Counted from the stretch's first letter, positions 7,033 to 16,368 are shown. The stretch is DNA of 64,000 bases from Candidatus Woesearchaeota archaeon (GCA_016185945.1 JACPMR010000010.1:186001-250000); one strand, 5' to 3'. Notes: generated from the sequence alone by a model not told the origin. Program-made: numbers and translations.

Positions 7033-7316
7033 CTAACAGCCAATCCCTGCATTTTTTTAAGCTTGCTTTGTGGCTTGAACGTCCAAAGAACTTTATCATC
7101 ATGAACTACAACTTTTCCGCTATACTCTAGATAGTCAATGACTGCCATCAAAGTTTGGTGCATTACTTGCTTTGGAAGCATTCTTTTAAGTTTTCCAATA
7201 GTCAGTACTTCGCCAGCTTTCCTTATGGTATCTTCTACCATCAAGACGGTATTAAGGGTAGGGCTTCTTTGCTCGCTATATTCCCTTTTCTTCATTATAA
7301 GTGTTTCTGGGCTCAT
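7029..7316 (-). CDS. Winged-helix DNA-binding protein, candidate antitoxin or regulator
   Basis: 95 residues; residues 30-85 (IRKAGEVLTIGKLKRML...LMAVIDYLEYSGKVVVHDDKVLWTF) form a winged helix with a terminal beta wing. It overlaps the RelE-like gene by 4 nt, so the two are co-translated. An internal Met at residue 8 is an alternative start. Upstream, TTTATATA on the minus strand (7432-7440), repeats of ATATCA/TGATAT, and ACCAC...GTGGT (about 7331-7360) may form the control region. Confidence 0.6.
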   Translation of the reverse strand: MSPETLIMKKREYSEQRSPTLNTVLMVEDTIRKAGEVLTIGKLKRMLPKQVMHQTLMAVIDYLEYSGKVVVHDDKVLWTFKPQSKLKKMQGLAVR

Positions 7317-7461
7317 TTTTACCTCATGTCAAAAACCACAATTTACAATAATCATAGTGGTTTTCGAAAATCGTTAATAGTTAATGCAAAATTTGCGATT
7401 TCCGACATATCAAGTGATATGGTATCAACTGATATATAAATGTTTCGGTTTTGAGGTTTTT

Positions 7462-7545
7462 CAGAGCTGAGAAAAACTTAAGTTGAGTGGAGCGAAGCTA
7501 CGAAGTGGCGAGCGGAACGAACCGTTTAATATGTGTTAGGCGAGT
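7462..7545 (+). repeat. Family D repeat, right-half copy
   Basis: Begins CAGAGCTGAGAAAAA and ends GTGTTAGGCGAGTG, matching the right half of the 8588-8744 element. Multiple GCGAAGC/GCGAGCG units follow to about 7600. An open frame over this stretch (7487-7714) is a by-product of the repeat. Confidence 0.5.
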
Positions 7546-7770
7546 GAGCCTACAAAGTGGGCGAACCAGCGAACGAAGTGAGCGTGACATTTGCGGACAC
7601 CAAGAATGCTTTTGCCGTACTTTGAAAAGTTTGCTTAATCTACAGAGATTAGGCGAAGACAAAAGGAGAAATAATGGCTTTGATCATAGAGTTATTAGGT
7701 TAGACGAACGATAGTTTTTTATATGAAGATTCATAAATTACATTAAAAAATAGGTTAGTCATTGCATAAA

Positions 7771-8349
7771 ATGGGAATAGCTGATTTTTTCATTGGGGAT
7801 GCGAATTACAGGGCTGCTGAGGGATTTTGGAATAATCTATTAGAATATAATGTAGTTAGAAAATCAGAATTTAACGCTGGTAAAAGAAGATTTTTTCATG
7901 GATTTGAGCTTTCTTATGGTGAGTGCTCGGGGTTCTACAAATCATTTGTACATATCCTTGACAATCAAAGAACTGACCGTAGATTCACCCGAAGGGAAGA
8001 ATTAGATGACTTTTCTGATGGAACTCTAAGGTTTTTGAGCAGAATAGGATTAAATGTTGGAATATATTCGATTGTCGGCAAGTTTAATCATACCTACTCA
8101 GGACGCAGTTTAGCATACCTTTTTGCATCTTTACAGTATGGTGTATCCTCCGATTATTTTATTATGAGTTCTTCTTCTTATAGAAGCATAGATGTATTTC
8201 TTAATGGTTTTGCAACCGATTTAACTACACTTTATTCTGCCAATAGGAATATTTGCGAGCCAATAAGAAAAAGAGTGCGCAGTATAGCAGAGCGACTTAC
8301 AGATAAAGATAAGAAAAAGTTACTTCAAGGATTTGCAGGAAAATTTTAG
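7771..8349 (+). CDS. Hypothetical protein, orphan
   Basis: 192 residues from ATG 7771 (an upstream TTG at 7762 is also possible). I do not recognise the family. It has no clear signal peptide or membrane segment, is rich in aromatic residues and Ser (YFIMSSSSYRSIDVF), and ends in a charged helix TDKDKKKLLQGF. TATA TTTTTATATG lies near 7710-7720. It is flanked on both sides by repeats, which suggests an accessory gene. It uses TAG as its stop. Confidence 0.6.
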   Translation: MGIADFFIGDANYRAAEGFWNNLLEYNVVRKSEFNAGKRRFFHGFELSYGECSGFYKSFVHILDNQRTDRRFTRREELDDFSDGTLRFLSRIGLNVGIYSIVGKFNHTYSGRSLAYLFASLQYGVSSDYFIMSSSSYRSIDVFLNGFATDLTTLYSANRNICEPIRKRVRSIAERLTDKDKKKLLQGFAGKF

Positions 8350-8362
8350 TAAAATTAAAAAT

Positions 8363-8390
8363 GGGTGGGTGGGGGACGGCAGGGTGGAGG
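8363..8390 (+). other. G-rich tract, possible G-quadruplex
   Basis: Four G-runs (8363-8365, 8367-8369, 8371-8375, 8382-8384) lie in 28 nt just after a stop codon, in a strongly AT-rich neighbourhood. The loops are short for the first three runs and longer before the fourth. It could affect 3' end formation, but no function is demonstrated. Confidence 0.45.
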
Positions 8391-8587
8391 ATTAATTTTT
8401 AATTTTCAATCGTTAATGGTGCAAATTCTAAAAAATCATCAATTTTTACACTTCAAAAAATACAGCCAGCACAAAAGTTTAATGTTTTTCAACGTAATGA
8501 GAAATATATCTATCGAACCCCTTTCTCTGATTGTTAATGTCTTTTGAAAAAAAGAGTATGGTATGTATCTGGCTAAACAAATGTTTG

Positions 8588-8744
8588 CCTAACGTACAGA
8601 GCAAGGCGACCTTTGGCTCGAGGCGAGAAATTTTTTCCTCGAATTTTGAGGCAACCCACAAAATTCAGAGCTGAAAAAATTTTGAAGCACTCGAGACTTT
8701 TTTGAGCGAAGCGAGAAAAAGTTTGCCTTGCGAGTGTTAGGCGA
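8588..8744. repeat. Family D repeat, most complete copy
   Basis: Bounded by inverted GCCTAAC (8588) and GTTAGGC (8738-8744), about 157 nt. Contains GAGCAAGGCGACC, GAGGCGAG, CTCGA, CAGAGCTGAAAA and GAGCGAAGCGAG. The GCGGTAAAAAAC motif just outside it (8758-8775, inverted) recurs near 11081. The remaining spacer to 8882 is AT-rich and carries the promoter of the next gene. Confidence 0.55.
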
Positions 8745-8882
8745 GTGGAATTGAAAAGAGTTTTTTACCGCCGAAAATTCGTTGTTATCGTACTTTTTTC
8801 TTTGATTATTTAATTATTATTCATAGTTTCTTTTAGATTTGAAATAGAAAGGCTTTAATAGATAACTTCGTTAGAATTGATA

Positions 8883-9404
8883 ATGCTATTTAGAATAAAA
8901 TATAGTTTATTGGCTTTTTTGATATTGTCTTTATTTTTAGTTAGTTGTCAAAAAAAGAATATTTGTAATGAGCCTGATGTACTGATTGGAAATGAATGTT
9001 GTTTGGATAAGGATGGCAATAAAGTATGTGATAATATTCTAAGGGGAAAAGATAGTAAATTTAAGAATCAAGAAGTCAGAGAATGCATTGTTAAAGATGA
9101 ATATAATGAATCTTTTTCTTTAGGTACCAGATGTATTGATGTTAAAGATTGTGACGAAAGATTAATTAAACTCTCAAAAATCAATCCTAAAGTGAACCTT
9201 TCTATGCCAGAGTGGAAAACTTTAGATTGTGTGTTATCGGAATATAAACCAATACCTGAAACTTATTGTGAGACGGATGAGGATTGTTTATTATATTTTT
9301 GCGGTGATGAGTGTGAGTCAGAATTTCAAGATTTTTCTTATTTAAGATGTGAAAATAATGTATGTGAAGGATTAAATATATTTGTAGAAAGGATGTTTGG
9401 TTGA
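8883..9404 (+). CDS. Predicted surface lipoprotein, Cys-rich
   Basis: 173 residues starting MLFRIKYSLLAFLIL with lipobox LVSC, so the mature protein would begin at Cys and be lipid-anchored outside the membrane. CCLDKDGNKVCD is an Asp-rich calcium-binding-type motif common in archaeal secreted proteins. Many Cys pairs (CETDEDC, CGDEC) suggest disulfides. The ATG is preferred over a TTG two codons upstream. It converges with the next gene. Function unknown. Confidence 0.75.
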   Translation: MLFRIKYSLLAFLILSLFLVSCQKKNICNEPDVLIGNECCLDKDGNKVCDNILRGKDSKFKNQEVRECIVKDEYNESFSLGTRCIDVKDCDERLIKLSKINPKVNLSMPEWKTLDCVLSEYKPIPETYCETDEDCLLYFCGDECESEFQDFSYLRCENNVCEGLNIFVERMFG

Positions 9405-9409
9405 AATAT

Positions 9410-10906
9410 CTAATATTTTGATAAATATTTTTTTGGTTCATATGGAGATGTTAAATAACGAAAAGGAAATCTTTTGAAGTACCCCACTTTAGGCATATCT
9501 AAAAAAAGTACTCCAATTTCAAGTTTTGTTTGGTTAAATTCCAATAATTTCTGGACATCAAGAATCCATATATCTTGTGCAATATTTACTCTAGTTGGAT
9601 TATTTAAATCAATTAATAATGTATCATTATGATTTCCCTTTTTTAATGTCTTATTAAAATCAAAACTCCAATAATAAACATAACCAAGACCGAGACTCCA
9701 AGAAACACCAGTATTAAATGCTTCATTGTTCGCATCAGAAGTAGCATAATCATAATAAGGATTTATTGTGACTGATATGATATAATTTTCATCAAAATAG
9801 GAAAAATAACTTACATTTAAAGCCAAATAATACTTATCTTGTAGGTATACTAAATCATCTCCGATTATATTCATAAATGGGACTAATTCTACAATTGCGT
9901 TCCCATGACTTATGTATAACCTCTTTGAATATTTGATTTCATCATTGTATAAAAAATTAATATCAGCAAAATCTCTCTTATCATGGGATTCATAGTAATT
10001 ATAAATGGACAAAGGAGTTACATTAACACTTATTAAATTGGTTCCATTCTTTAAAAACTTAGATACATTAAAATCTAAGAATGGAGACCCGTATCCATAT
10101 AAATTAAAAAGTAATGTATAATCACCGCCATAACCATTTTCATATATAGACAGTTGTGTTACATCAGAAGCATTATCACCATCCAAATCAAAAAAATCAC
10201 TTTCAACACCATAAACAATTATATTTCTACCTTCATTAACATAAAATACTACACAATGCTTTAATGGAAGCCCCTTGTCTAAAACTTGAACTTTACAATC
10301 ATCATCTTTAGTTTGAAATGAAAGTATATCCTCATATTCACCGCTTGATACATGTTCTATAAAGTTATGGTTGTATGGAGCTACAAAATCGATTTTCCAT
10401 GTCCCGTTCATATTTTTTAGTGTAATATGCTCTATTAGTGGTGAATCATCCACTTTTCCATCTAGACCCCATCTTTCCTCTACTAGCACATCATAAATAT
10501 TTTTATCCTTATTATTGTATTTGACTGAATAATTTACCGTTACACCTTCTGGTAAATTGCCTATTGCTCTTTGAGCTTCAAATTCCAATTCTCTTCTTCC
10601 TTCTGTAAAAGAATTTACATAAGCCCCCCAGTCCTTATTCACAATTGCAGAAAGGTATGCGTAAATAGTGTTTTCTGGAGTGTCGTATCTAAAGGTATTG
10701 TCAATAAATTCACTATCATTATATAAATAATATTTTGGTATGTAAATTCCTTCTGCTTTCAGAAACAAATATTCAGCTCTCGGTATCTTAATAGCCTTTA
10801 CAGAATCATATTGTTTTATTATAGAACTCTTTTGATAAGAGCATCCTTGAATAAAGAACAGACTAATAATTATTATCCCAATAAATATCTTTATAAGATT
10901 ATTCAT
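9410..10906 (-). CDS. Large predicted lipoprotein of unknown function
   Basis: 498 residues. The N-terminus MNNLIKIFIGIIIIS...FFIQGC is a lipoprotein signal with Cys anchor. The ectodomain is beta-rich, with an NTF2-like stretch (residues about 75-165, ENTIYAYLSAIVNKDW...WKIDFV) and numerous N-glycosylation sequons (NVS, NGT, NVT, NKT). A GTG two codons upstream is an alternative start. Minus-strand TATA TTTTTATATAC lies near 10926-10938. No known enzyme motif is seen. Confidence 0.72.
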   Translation of the reverse strand: MNNLIKIFIGIIIISLFFIQGCSYQKSSIIKQYDSVKAIKIPRAEYLFLKAEGIYIPKYYLYNDSEFIDNTFRYDTPENTIYAYLSAIVNKDWGAYVNSFTEGRRELEFEAQRAIGNLPEGVTVNYSVKYNNKDKNIYDVLVEERWGLDGKVDDSPLIEHITLKNMNGTWKIDFVAPYNHNFIEHVSSGEYEDILSFQTKDDDCKVQVLDKGLPLKHCVVFYVNEGRNIIVYGVESDFFDLDGDNASDVTQLSIYENGYGGDYTLLFNLYGYGSPFLDFNVSKFLKNGTNLISVNVTPLSIYNYYESHDKRDFADINFLYNDEIKYSKRLYISHGNAIVELVPFMNIIGDDLVYLQDKYYLALNVSYFSYFDENYIISVTINPYYDYATSDANNEAFNTGVSWSLGLGYVYYWSFDFNKTLKKGNHNDTLLIDLNNPTRVNIAQDIWILDVQKLLEFNQTKLEIGVLFLDMPKVGYFKRFPFRYLTSPYEPKKYLSKY

Positions 10907-11221
10907 AAACACTCAATATTACAATTAGTATATAAAAATACTGAATTTAAATTACGTAATCCAATCATTGAAGAGTGATCAAAGAAAAAAGTTAGATGAA
11001 GTAAAACGTAATAGTATAAAATACCAATTTTATGCGAAGATAACAAGGATAAATTTTCGGTTTAGTGATAAACCAAGTCGGCGGTAAAAAACTTCTTGCC
11101 TAACACATTTTAAACGAACATTACCTTTATTAAAATTTCTTTTCCATATAGCAAACATTTTCCAAACAAAAACCCAAAACTTTAAATATAGTGTTTTTAA
11201 TCTATTTTCATTTGGGGGAAT
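10907..11221. promoter_or_regulatory. Divergent intergenic region between lipoprotein and purN
   Basis: Contains the minus-strand TATA at 10926-10938, the purN TATA CTTTAAATATAG at 11181-11192, and a GGGGG Shine-Dalgarno-like tract just before ATG 11222. A hairpin GGTTTA...TAAACC lies near 11059-11074. A family D fragment (GCGGTAAAAAAC...GCCTAACACATTTTAAACG, 11081-11115) occupies the middle. Confidence 0.55.
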
Positions 11222-11830
11222 ATGTTAAGACTTGGGATTTTAGCATCTACAAGAGCCACAGATATGCAAGCCATAATCAATGCCATAAACTCCAAAAAGC
11301 TCAATGCAGTTATTTCTGTTGTGATAAGCAACAAAGTATATGCTTATGCTCTGGAAAGAGCAAGAAATCATGGTATAAGGGCTGTTTTTGTTGAGCAAAA
11401 AGGCAAAACAAGAGAAGAATTTGACAAAGAAGTTGCAAAAGTTCTGGATGAAAACAATGTTGATTTAATTCTATTGATTGGCTACATGCGCTTCCTAAGC
11501 CCATGGTTTGTTAACAAATACAAAAACAAAATCATGAACATACATCCAAGCTTGCTGCCAAAATACGCAGGCGGCATGGACAAAGATGTGCATGCTGAAG
11601 TTCTGAAAAACAAGGAAAAAATAACTGGATGCACTTTGCATTTTGTTGATGAAGGAGTTGACTCTGGCCCAATCATAATGCAAAAAGAAGTCAAAATAGA
11701 AAAAAATGAAACGGTTGACACTTTAAAAGAAAAAGTGCAGAAGGCAGAGCAGGAAATCATAGTAAAAGCAATTGACTTGTACGAAAAAGGAAAGATAAAA
11801 GTAGTTGGGAATAAAGTTGTGATAAAATGA
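11222..11830 (+). CDS. purN: Phosphoribosylglycinamide formyltransferase
   Basis: Transfers a formyl group from 10-formyl-THF to GAR in purine synthesis. 202 residues with catalytic N106 and H108 (MNIHPSLLP) and the Asp of the DEGVDSGP loop (D147). Its folate co-substrate would come from FolD in this window. It overlaps the next gene by 4 nt (ATGA) and is grouped with purH, another formyl-THF user. Confidence 0.95.
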   Translation: MLRLGILASTRATDMQAIINAINSKKLNAVISVVISNKVYAYALERARNHGIRAVFVEQKGKTREEFDKEVAKVLDENNVDLILLIGYMRFLSPWFVNKYKNKIMNIHPSLLPKYAGGMDKDVHAEVLKNKEKITGCTLHFVDEGVDSGPIIMQKEVKIEKNETVDTLKEKVQKAEQEIIVKAIDLYEKGKIKVVGNKVVIK

Positions 11831-12204
11831 CTGAACAAATAGAAAAAAAACCAATCATTTGGTGGAAGGACAAGAAGCTTTTGGCAGGAATTATACTTGT
11901 GCTTTTAAGCGCTATACTTGGATTTTATGGGAAGGTAGTTATCATTTCAAGATTTTATGAGCCATTGGGATTGCTCACTGGCTTCTCTATATACGCATTC
12001 AGTTTTATTTTGCTGTTTGTAGGTATTTTTCTAGTCGGATGGGAAACAATAAAGATGATTAAGTACAGGATACACCATCATTTAAAAGAGACTGCAAGGA
12101 GAACATATAATCATGCCAAGCAATTGCCAGTCAAAGGATATCATTACACAAAAGAATTGCATAAAAAAAGCATAAATAAAATAAAAAAGACAATAATGAG
12201 ATGA
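11827..12204 (+). CDS. Small membrane protein between purN and purH
   Basis: 125 residues with two hydrophobic helices (about 20-38 and 48-72), then a basic helical tail rich in His, Lys and Arg. It has 4-nt overlaps with both purN and purH, so it is translated as part of the purine operon. No family was recognised. Given the strict coupling it may matter to purine metabolism, but that is inference. Confidence 0.75.
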   Translation: MTEQIEKKPIIWWKDKKLLAGIILVLLSAILGFYGKVVIISRFYEPLGLLTGFSIYAFSFILLFVGIFLVGWETIKMIKYRIHHHLKETARRTYNHAKQLPVKGYHYTKELHKKSINKIKKTIMR

Positions 12205-13730
12205 TTAAGACAGCATTAATATCTGTATCAAACAAAGAAGGCATAGTTGATTTTGCAAAACAGCTTGACAAATCAGGGATAAAAATAATCTCAACTGGAA
12301 ACACAGCAAAATTGCTGAGGCAAAACAAAATCAATGTAACGCTTGTTTCTGAAATCACAAAATTTGCAGAAATGCTAGATGGAAGGGTAAAATCACTGCA
12401 TCCAAATATTTTTGCAGGAATTCTTGCAGACAAAAATAATAAAAAACATCTTTATGAATTAAAAAAATATGAAATTAGCCCGATTGATTTAGTTGTAATA
12501 AACTTCTATCCATTCGAAGAAACAATAAAAGGAAGCCCTAAATTGAAAGAAGTCATTGAAAATATCGACATTGGAGGGCCTGCGCTTGTCAGGGCTGCTG
12601 CGAAAAACTGCAAGTATGTTCTGGTTGTTGTTGATCCCAATGATTATGACTTTGTGATAGAAAAAATAAAGAACAAAAAAATAACAGAAAATGACAAGCT
12701 TAATCTGGCAATTAAAGCATTCTCCCACACTGCAAGATACGACACAATAATCAACAATTATTTCAATGAAATTACAAAAAATCAGTTTCCTAAAATCTTA
12801 AATCTTACATTCAAAAAAATACAAAATTTGAGGTATGGGGAAAATCCTCATCAGTCCGCTTCATTCTACAAAGATATTGTTGTAGATGAAAGCTGTGTAA
12901 GTTCGGCAAAGCAACTGCAAGGAAAAGAATTGTCTTTCAACAACATTCTTGACATTGACGCCGCGTTTGAGTTAGTGAAAGATTTTGAAGAGCCGACTGC
13001 TGCTGTGATAAAGCATACAAACCCCAGTGGTGTTGCTTCTGCTTCAGCAATTGAGGAAGCGTATAAAAAAGCACATGAAACAGACGCAAAATCAGCATTT
13101 GGGAGCGTAGTTGCATTAAACAGGAAATGCAATAGAGAAGCCGCAGAGATTATGAAGCCGTTGTTTCTTGAAGTTGTGGTATGCCCAAAGTTTGAGAAAA
13201 GTGCATTGGATATCTTAAAAAAGAAAAAAAATTTAAGATTGCTTGAGACAGGCGCTATTAAAAAACAAAAAACAACGTATGACTTGAAAAAGGTTTGCGG
13301 CGGAATTCTTTGCCAAACTAGCTTTTATCCCGATGTAAACGAGAAAAATGTCAAGATTGTCACAAAAAGAAAGCTGACAAAGGAAGAGATTAGAGATTTA
13401 ATTTTTTCATGGAAAGTAAACAAGCATGTGAAATCCAACTCAATTGTTTTGGCTAAAAACAAAATAACTGTTGGCATTGGAGCAGGGCAGATGTCAAGGG
13501 TTGATGCTGTCCAGCTTGCTGTGATGAAGTCGGAAGGAAAGAGCGAAGGTTCTGTAATGAGTTCTGACGCTTTCTTCCCTTTTAGAGATGGCATAGACGA
13601 AGCTGCAAAAGCAGGGGTAACAGCAATAATCCAGCCAGGCGGCTCTATAAGAGATAAAGAAGTTATTGGAGCTGCAAATGAATACAACATTGCAATGGTG
13701 TTTACTGGAATAAGGCTGTTCAGGCATTAG
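12201..13730 (+). CDS. purH: Bifunctional AICAR formyltransferase/IMP cyclohydrolase
   Basis: Catalyses the last two steps of IMP synthesis. The 509 residues are near normal length. The N-terminal MGS-like cyclohydrolase domain (TALISVSNKEGIVDFAK...LDGRVKSLHP) is followed by the formyltransferase domain with RYGENPHQSA, KHTNPSG and SDAFFPFRDG signatures. It ends in TAG. It is co-translated with the upstream membrane protein by a 4-nt overlap. Confidence 0.96.
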   Translation: MIKTALISVSNKEGIVDFAKQLDKSGIKIISTGNTAKLLRQNKINVTLVSEITKFAEMLDGRVKSLHPNIFAGILADKNNKKHLYELKKYEISPIDLVVINFYPFEETIKGSPKLKEVIENIDIGGPALVRAAAKNCKYVLVVVDPNDYDFVIEKIKNKKITENDKLNLAIKAFSHTARYDTIINNYFNEITKNQFPKILNLTFKKIQNLRYGENPHQSASFYKDIVVDESCVSSAKQLQGKELSFNNILDIDAAFELVKDFEEPTAAVIKHTNPSGVASASAIEEAYKKAHETDAKSAFGSVVALNRKCNREAAEIMKPLFLEVVVCPKFEKSALDILKKKKNLRLLETGAIKKQKTTYDLKKVCGGILCQTSFYPDVNEKNVKIVTKRKLTKEEIRDLIFSWKVNKHVKSNSIVLAKNKITVGIGAGQMSRVDAVQLAVMKSEGKSEGSVMSSDAFFPFRDGIDEAAKAGVTAIIQPGGSIRDKEVIGAANEYNIAMVFTGIRLFRH

Positions 13731-13760
13731 ATTTTTATATTAATTGTTTTACGAAATAAA

Positions 13761-14090
13761 ATGAGATATTTAGAAGGCAGGAAGTATGTGCTAGATTACC
13801 ATTGCCACAGAACATTAACCAATGGTTAAGTTGTAAGCATACTTCGGCATTTGGGATATGACAACTTTACACCTCAAGACATAGTGGGTTATTTAGGCCC
13901 ACCAAATTATGATTATTCTAAGGTAAGGGATCTTCTAATGCAATTAAGATTGCAAAAGATAATAGATTTTAGTGGGTTTAGCATTGATGCAATAGTTAGA
14001 AAATTGCATGCAGAAACTTATGCTAGAAACAGAAGTAAGGGAAAACACACCCCATCGGTAGCAAAAAGAAAACCTAAACCAAATATTTAA
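13761..14090 (+). pseudogene. Small gene broken by an in-frame TAA (hypothetical)
   Basis: A TATA box (TTTTTATA, about 13733-13740) stands 21-28 nt before ATG 13761, but that frame ends at TAA 13827 after 22 codons. The same frame then stays open for 87 further codons to 14090 (GYDNFTPQDIVGYL..., basic C-terminus). Either the gene is broken by nonsense mutation, or a shorter protein starts at TTG 13851. The product family is not recognised. Confidence 0.45.
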
Positions 14091-14117
14091 AAACATTACT
14101 AACGATTTTCTAAAATT

Positions 14118-15068
14118 ATGCCACTTGAAAATTATTTAACCCTATATTTCAATGCCTTATTTGAACTATTCAAACAAGTATGGCTTTATTTCTTATTGGG
14201 CTTGGTAATCTCCGCTTTAATTCAAGAGTTTGTATCCACAAAAAAACTTTTGCTTTATTTTGGTGGCAATGACTGGGCTTCTTTATTGAGAGCAACAACT
14301 GCTGGGCTGTTTGTTTCTGTATGTAGCTGTGGCGCAATTCCGATTGCAGCAACATTAAGAAAAAGAGGGGCATCAACTGCATCTGCACTTACTTTTCTGC
14401 TCGCAGCGCCATGGGGCGGCTTGCTGCATGTTTTCTTGATTTCCGGATTTATAGGAGTAAAAAATACAATCATTTTGCTGATTTTTTCCTTGCTTGTTGC
14501 TTTCATAGTCGGCTTGATATTAGCCAAATTTGAGAACAGCGGCATGATTGAAAAAGGGATACCAAAAAGGCACAGGAAAGGGGAGAAAGTGCTTTGCGTT
14601 GAGTGCATGGATGTTGAGCATATGCGACTGAAGCACGAGAATGAGAAACTAAGTAAAAGAATCTTTTATTGCACTACAAAAAACATGTGGCAGATTTTCA
14701 AAGATGTTGGAAAATATATTATTATGGGATTGCTGATTGCAGCTGCTTTAAAAGCATTTGCGCCAAGTGATCTAGTAAGCACATACCTTGGCAATGGAAA
14801 CAGATTTTCATCTGTTTTGATAGCTGTGCCGATAAGCGCTGTGCTTGAGCTTGCATCTGAAGGATTAGCGGTTTTAGGCGGGCAGCTTTATCAGCTTGGA
14901 GCTTCTCTTGGAGTTGTGTTTATAGTCATGATGGTTGGTGTTGCAACAGACATTACAGAGCTTTCAATGATATGGGGAAAGTTTGGAAGGAAATGCGCTA
15001 TTGCTTATTTGCTGACGGCAACATCTGCTGCTGTTTTGTTTGCCTGGTGGATTAATTTGATGTTTTGA
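14118..15068 (+). CDS. Permease of the SO_0444/ArsP-like family
   Basis: 316-residue integral membrane protein with about eight helices and the conserved CSCGAIPIA motif (C69, C71) of DUF318 permeases, which are linked to efflux of metals or metalloids. A central cytoplasmic loop (about 145-185) is His/Cys rich (CVECMDVEH), consistent with metal binding. The substrate is inferred, not shown. Confidence 0.82.
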   Translation: MPLENYLTLYFNALFELFKQVWLYFLLGLVISALIQEFVSTKKLLLYFGGNDWASLLRATTAGLFVSVCSCGAIPIAATLRKRGASTASALTFLLAAPWGGLLHVFLISGFIGVKNTIILLIFSLLVAFIVGLILAKFENSGMIEKGIPKRHRKGEKVLCVECMDVEHMRLKHENEKLSKRIFYCTTKNMWQIFKDVGKYIIMGLLIAAALKAFAPSDLVSTYLGNGNRFSSVLIAVPISAVLELASEGLAVLGGQLYQLGASLGVVFIVMMVGVATDITELSMIWGKFGRKCAIAYLLTATSAAVLFAWWINLMF

Positions 15069-15159
15069 AGATTTTATTAAATAGCAACCCTTAAATATTA
15101 ACATAATCAACCATACCAACCACAACTTTTATATACTTAACAATTGTTAACTTAATAAG

Positions 15160-15471
15160 ATGGCAGGCGAAAATCTAACCGGGCAGCAGGCTATTAGCGA
15201 GCAAGCACAACAAAGCGCTAAAAAATACCAGATACTTCACGATAGGCCTAACTGCATTGGATGCGCTGCTTGCGCTGCTGTTGCGCCTGATTTCTGGACA
15301 ATGCATGAGGATGGCAAATCAGACATTGTTGGCTGCAAGAAAAGAGACGATGAATGGGAAGAGCTTGATATTGAGGAGAAGGATTTCCAAGTAAATAAGG
15401 AAGCTGCTGATTCATGCCCTGTGAATGTGATTCATATCGTAAACAAAGAAACAGGAGAGAAAATAATTTAA
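15160..15471 (+). CDS. Ferredoxin, single [4Fe-4S] type
   Basis: 103 residues. C32, C35 and C38 (NCIGCAAC) plus C86 (SCPVNVI) ligate one cluster. The first 20 residues are a Gln-rich leader not seen in most ferredoxins. It would carry electrons for soluble oxidoreductases. The upstream promoter has TTTTATATACTTAAC near 15128-15142. Confidence 0.88.
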   Translation: MAGENLTGQQAISEQAQQSAKKYQILHDRPNCIGCAACAAVAPDFWTMHEDGKSDIVGCKKRDDEWEELDIEEKDFQVNKEAADSCPVNVIHIVNKETGEKII

Positions 15472-15495
15472 ACTTATGATTTCTGGTTAATTTCA

Positions 15496-15696
15496 ATGAA
15501 ATGCCTCAAATGCGGCTCTAAAGATATAAGGCTTTTTGATTACCTAGGCATAAAAGCAATAAAGTGCAACAACTGCGGCTTTGATGAAAGAAATGTTTAT
15601 GAAGTTTATCCTGAGGAAAAGAAAAGCCAGAAAGCAAAAGGAAAGTATGCTGTTTACAAGACAGGCGGAAGCCAAAGGACGAGAAAAAATAAATGA
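15496..15696 (+). CDS. Small zinc-ribbon protein
   Basis: 66 residues; C3/C6 and C24/C27 form a zinc ribbon, followed by a Lys/Arg-rich tail ending TRKNK that could contact nucleic acid. It lies 24 nt after the ferredoxin and is probably co-transcribed. Function unknown. Confidence 0.75.
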   Translation: MKCLKCGSKDIRLFDYLGIKAIKCNNCGFDERNVYEVYPEEKKSQKAKGKYAVYKTGGSQRTRKNK

Positions 15697-15756
15697 CAAT
15701 TATTGCAGAAATTCTCTTAAGAACATTTATAAATTGTATATTCTACCTTCTAAATA

Positions 15757-16338
15757 ATGGAACCAACTAAATTAGAAATTATGTTAGGAGCAGCAATGCG
15801 TGGATTAGGTACAGAATTAAGCCCAAGAAAGTACTATGACCATGCTAAAGTAGCTGCAAGAGTGGATGATGTATATGAAAGAAGATTTCCTTCAAAAGGT
15901 GTAGAAATGATAATAGCAGGTATTCAATTGCACTCAGGAGAAGCGTTCACAGAAGATCAATATGATGTGGCTGTAGCTACACCTTATACATTCAGACGAC
16001 GAGCATTATTTGCTCAATTTGGAATAGAGTATAAAACTTTTGCAGATAGTTCTTATCCTGAACATATAGTGATATATCATAATAAAAGTGGAGAATTGAC
16101 CACAAGAGATTTAGAGTATGGAAGCAGATTTCGTCAGAATATAATTCCTATTATTGTATTTTTTATTAAACCAAATGGATATATAAAAGTAACTAATCTT
16201 GAAGAAGGAGATTATCCACTTTATGCGCGAAGTTTGCAGCAACTTGAAAGGAAATTTCAGCGAAAAACAATTCCAGCTATACAACTAATTAAGGCAATTG
16301 TTGATTTCCTTAAGAAAAATCAAACACAACAACATTAA
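15757..16338 (+). CDS. Hypothetical protein
   Basis: 193 soluble residues, basic. Not recognised. Alpha/beta composition with a hydrophobic strand NIIPIIVFFIKPNGYIKVTNL near the middle and a C-terminal helix. TATA TTATAAATTG lies near 15728-15737, so ATG 15757 is probably leaderless or has a short leader. Codon usage is more AT-rich in third positions than in the neighbouring metabolic genes, which suggests an accessory gene. Confidence 0.6.
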   Translation: MEPTKLEIMLGAAMRGLGTELSPRKYYDHAKVAARVDDVYERRFPSKGVEMIIAGIQLHSGEAFTEDQYDVAVATPYTFRRRALFAQFGIEYKTFADSSYPEHIVIYHNKSGELTTRDLEYGSRFRQNIIPIIVFFIKPNGYIKVTNLEEGDYPLYARSLQQLERKFQRKTIPAIQLIKAIVDFLKKNQTQQH

Positions 16339-16368
16339 TGAAAATCAAAAAATAAAGAAAGCGGATTC

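Noticed and set aside
7487-7714. 75-codon frame between the winged-helix gene and the orphan gene
   Set aside because: Its translation (RSYEVASG..., SERSERD) is the product of GCGAAGC-type repeats; no other coding sign.
8365-8661. Short open frames on both strands
   Set aside because: Low complexity, overlapping a G-rich tract and repeats, no plausible start signals.
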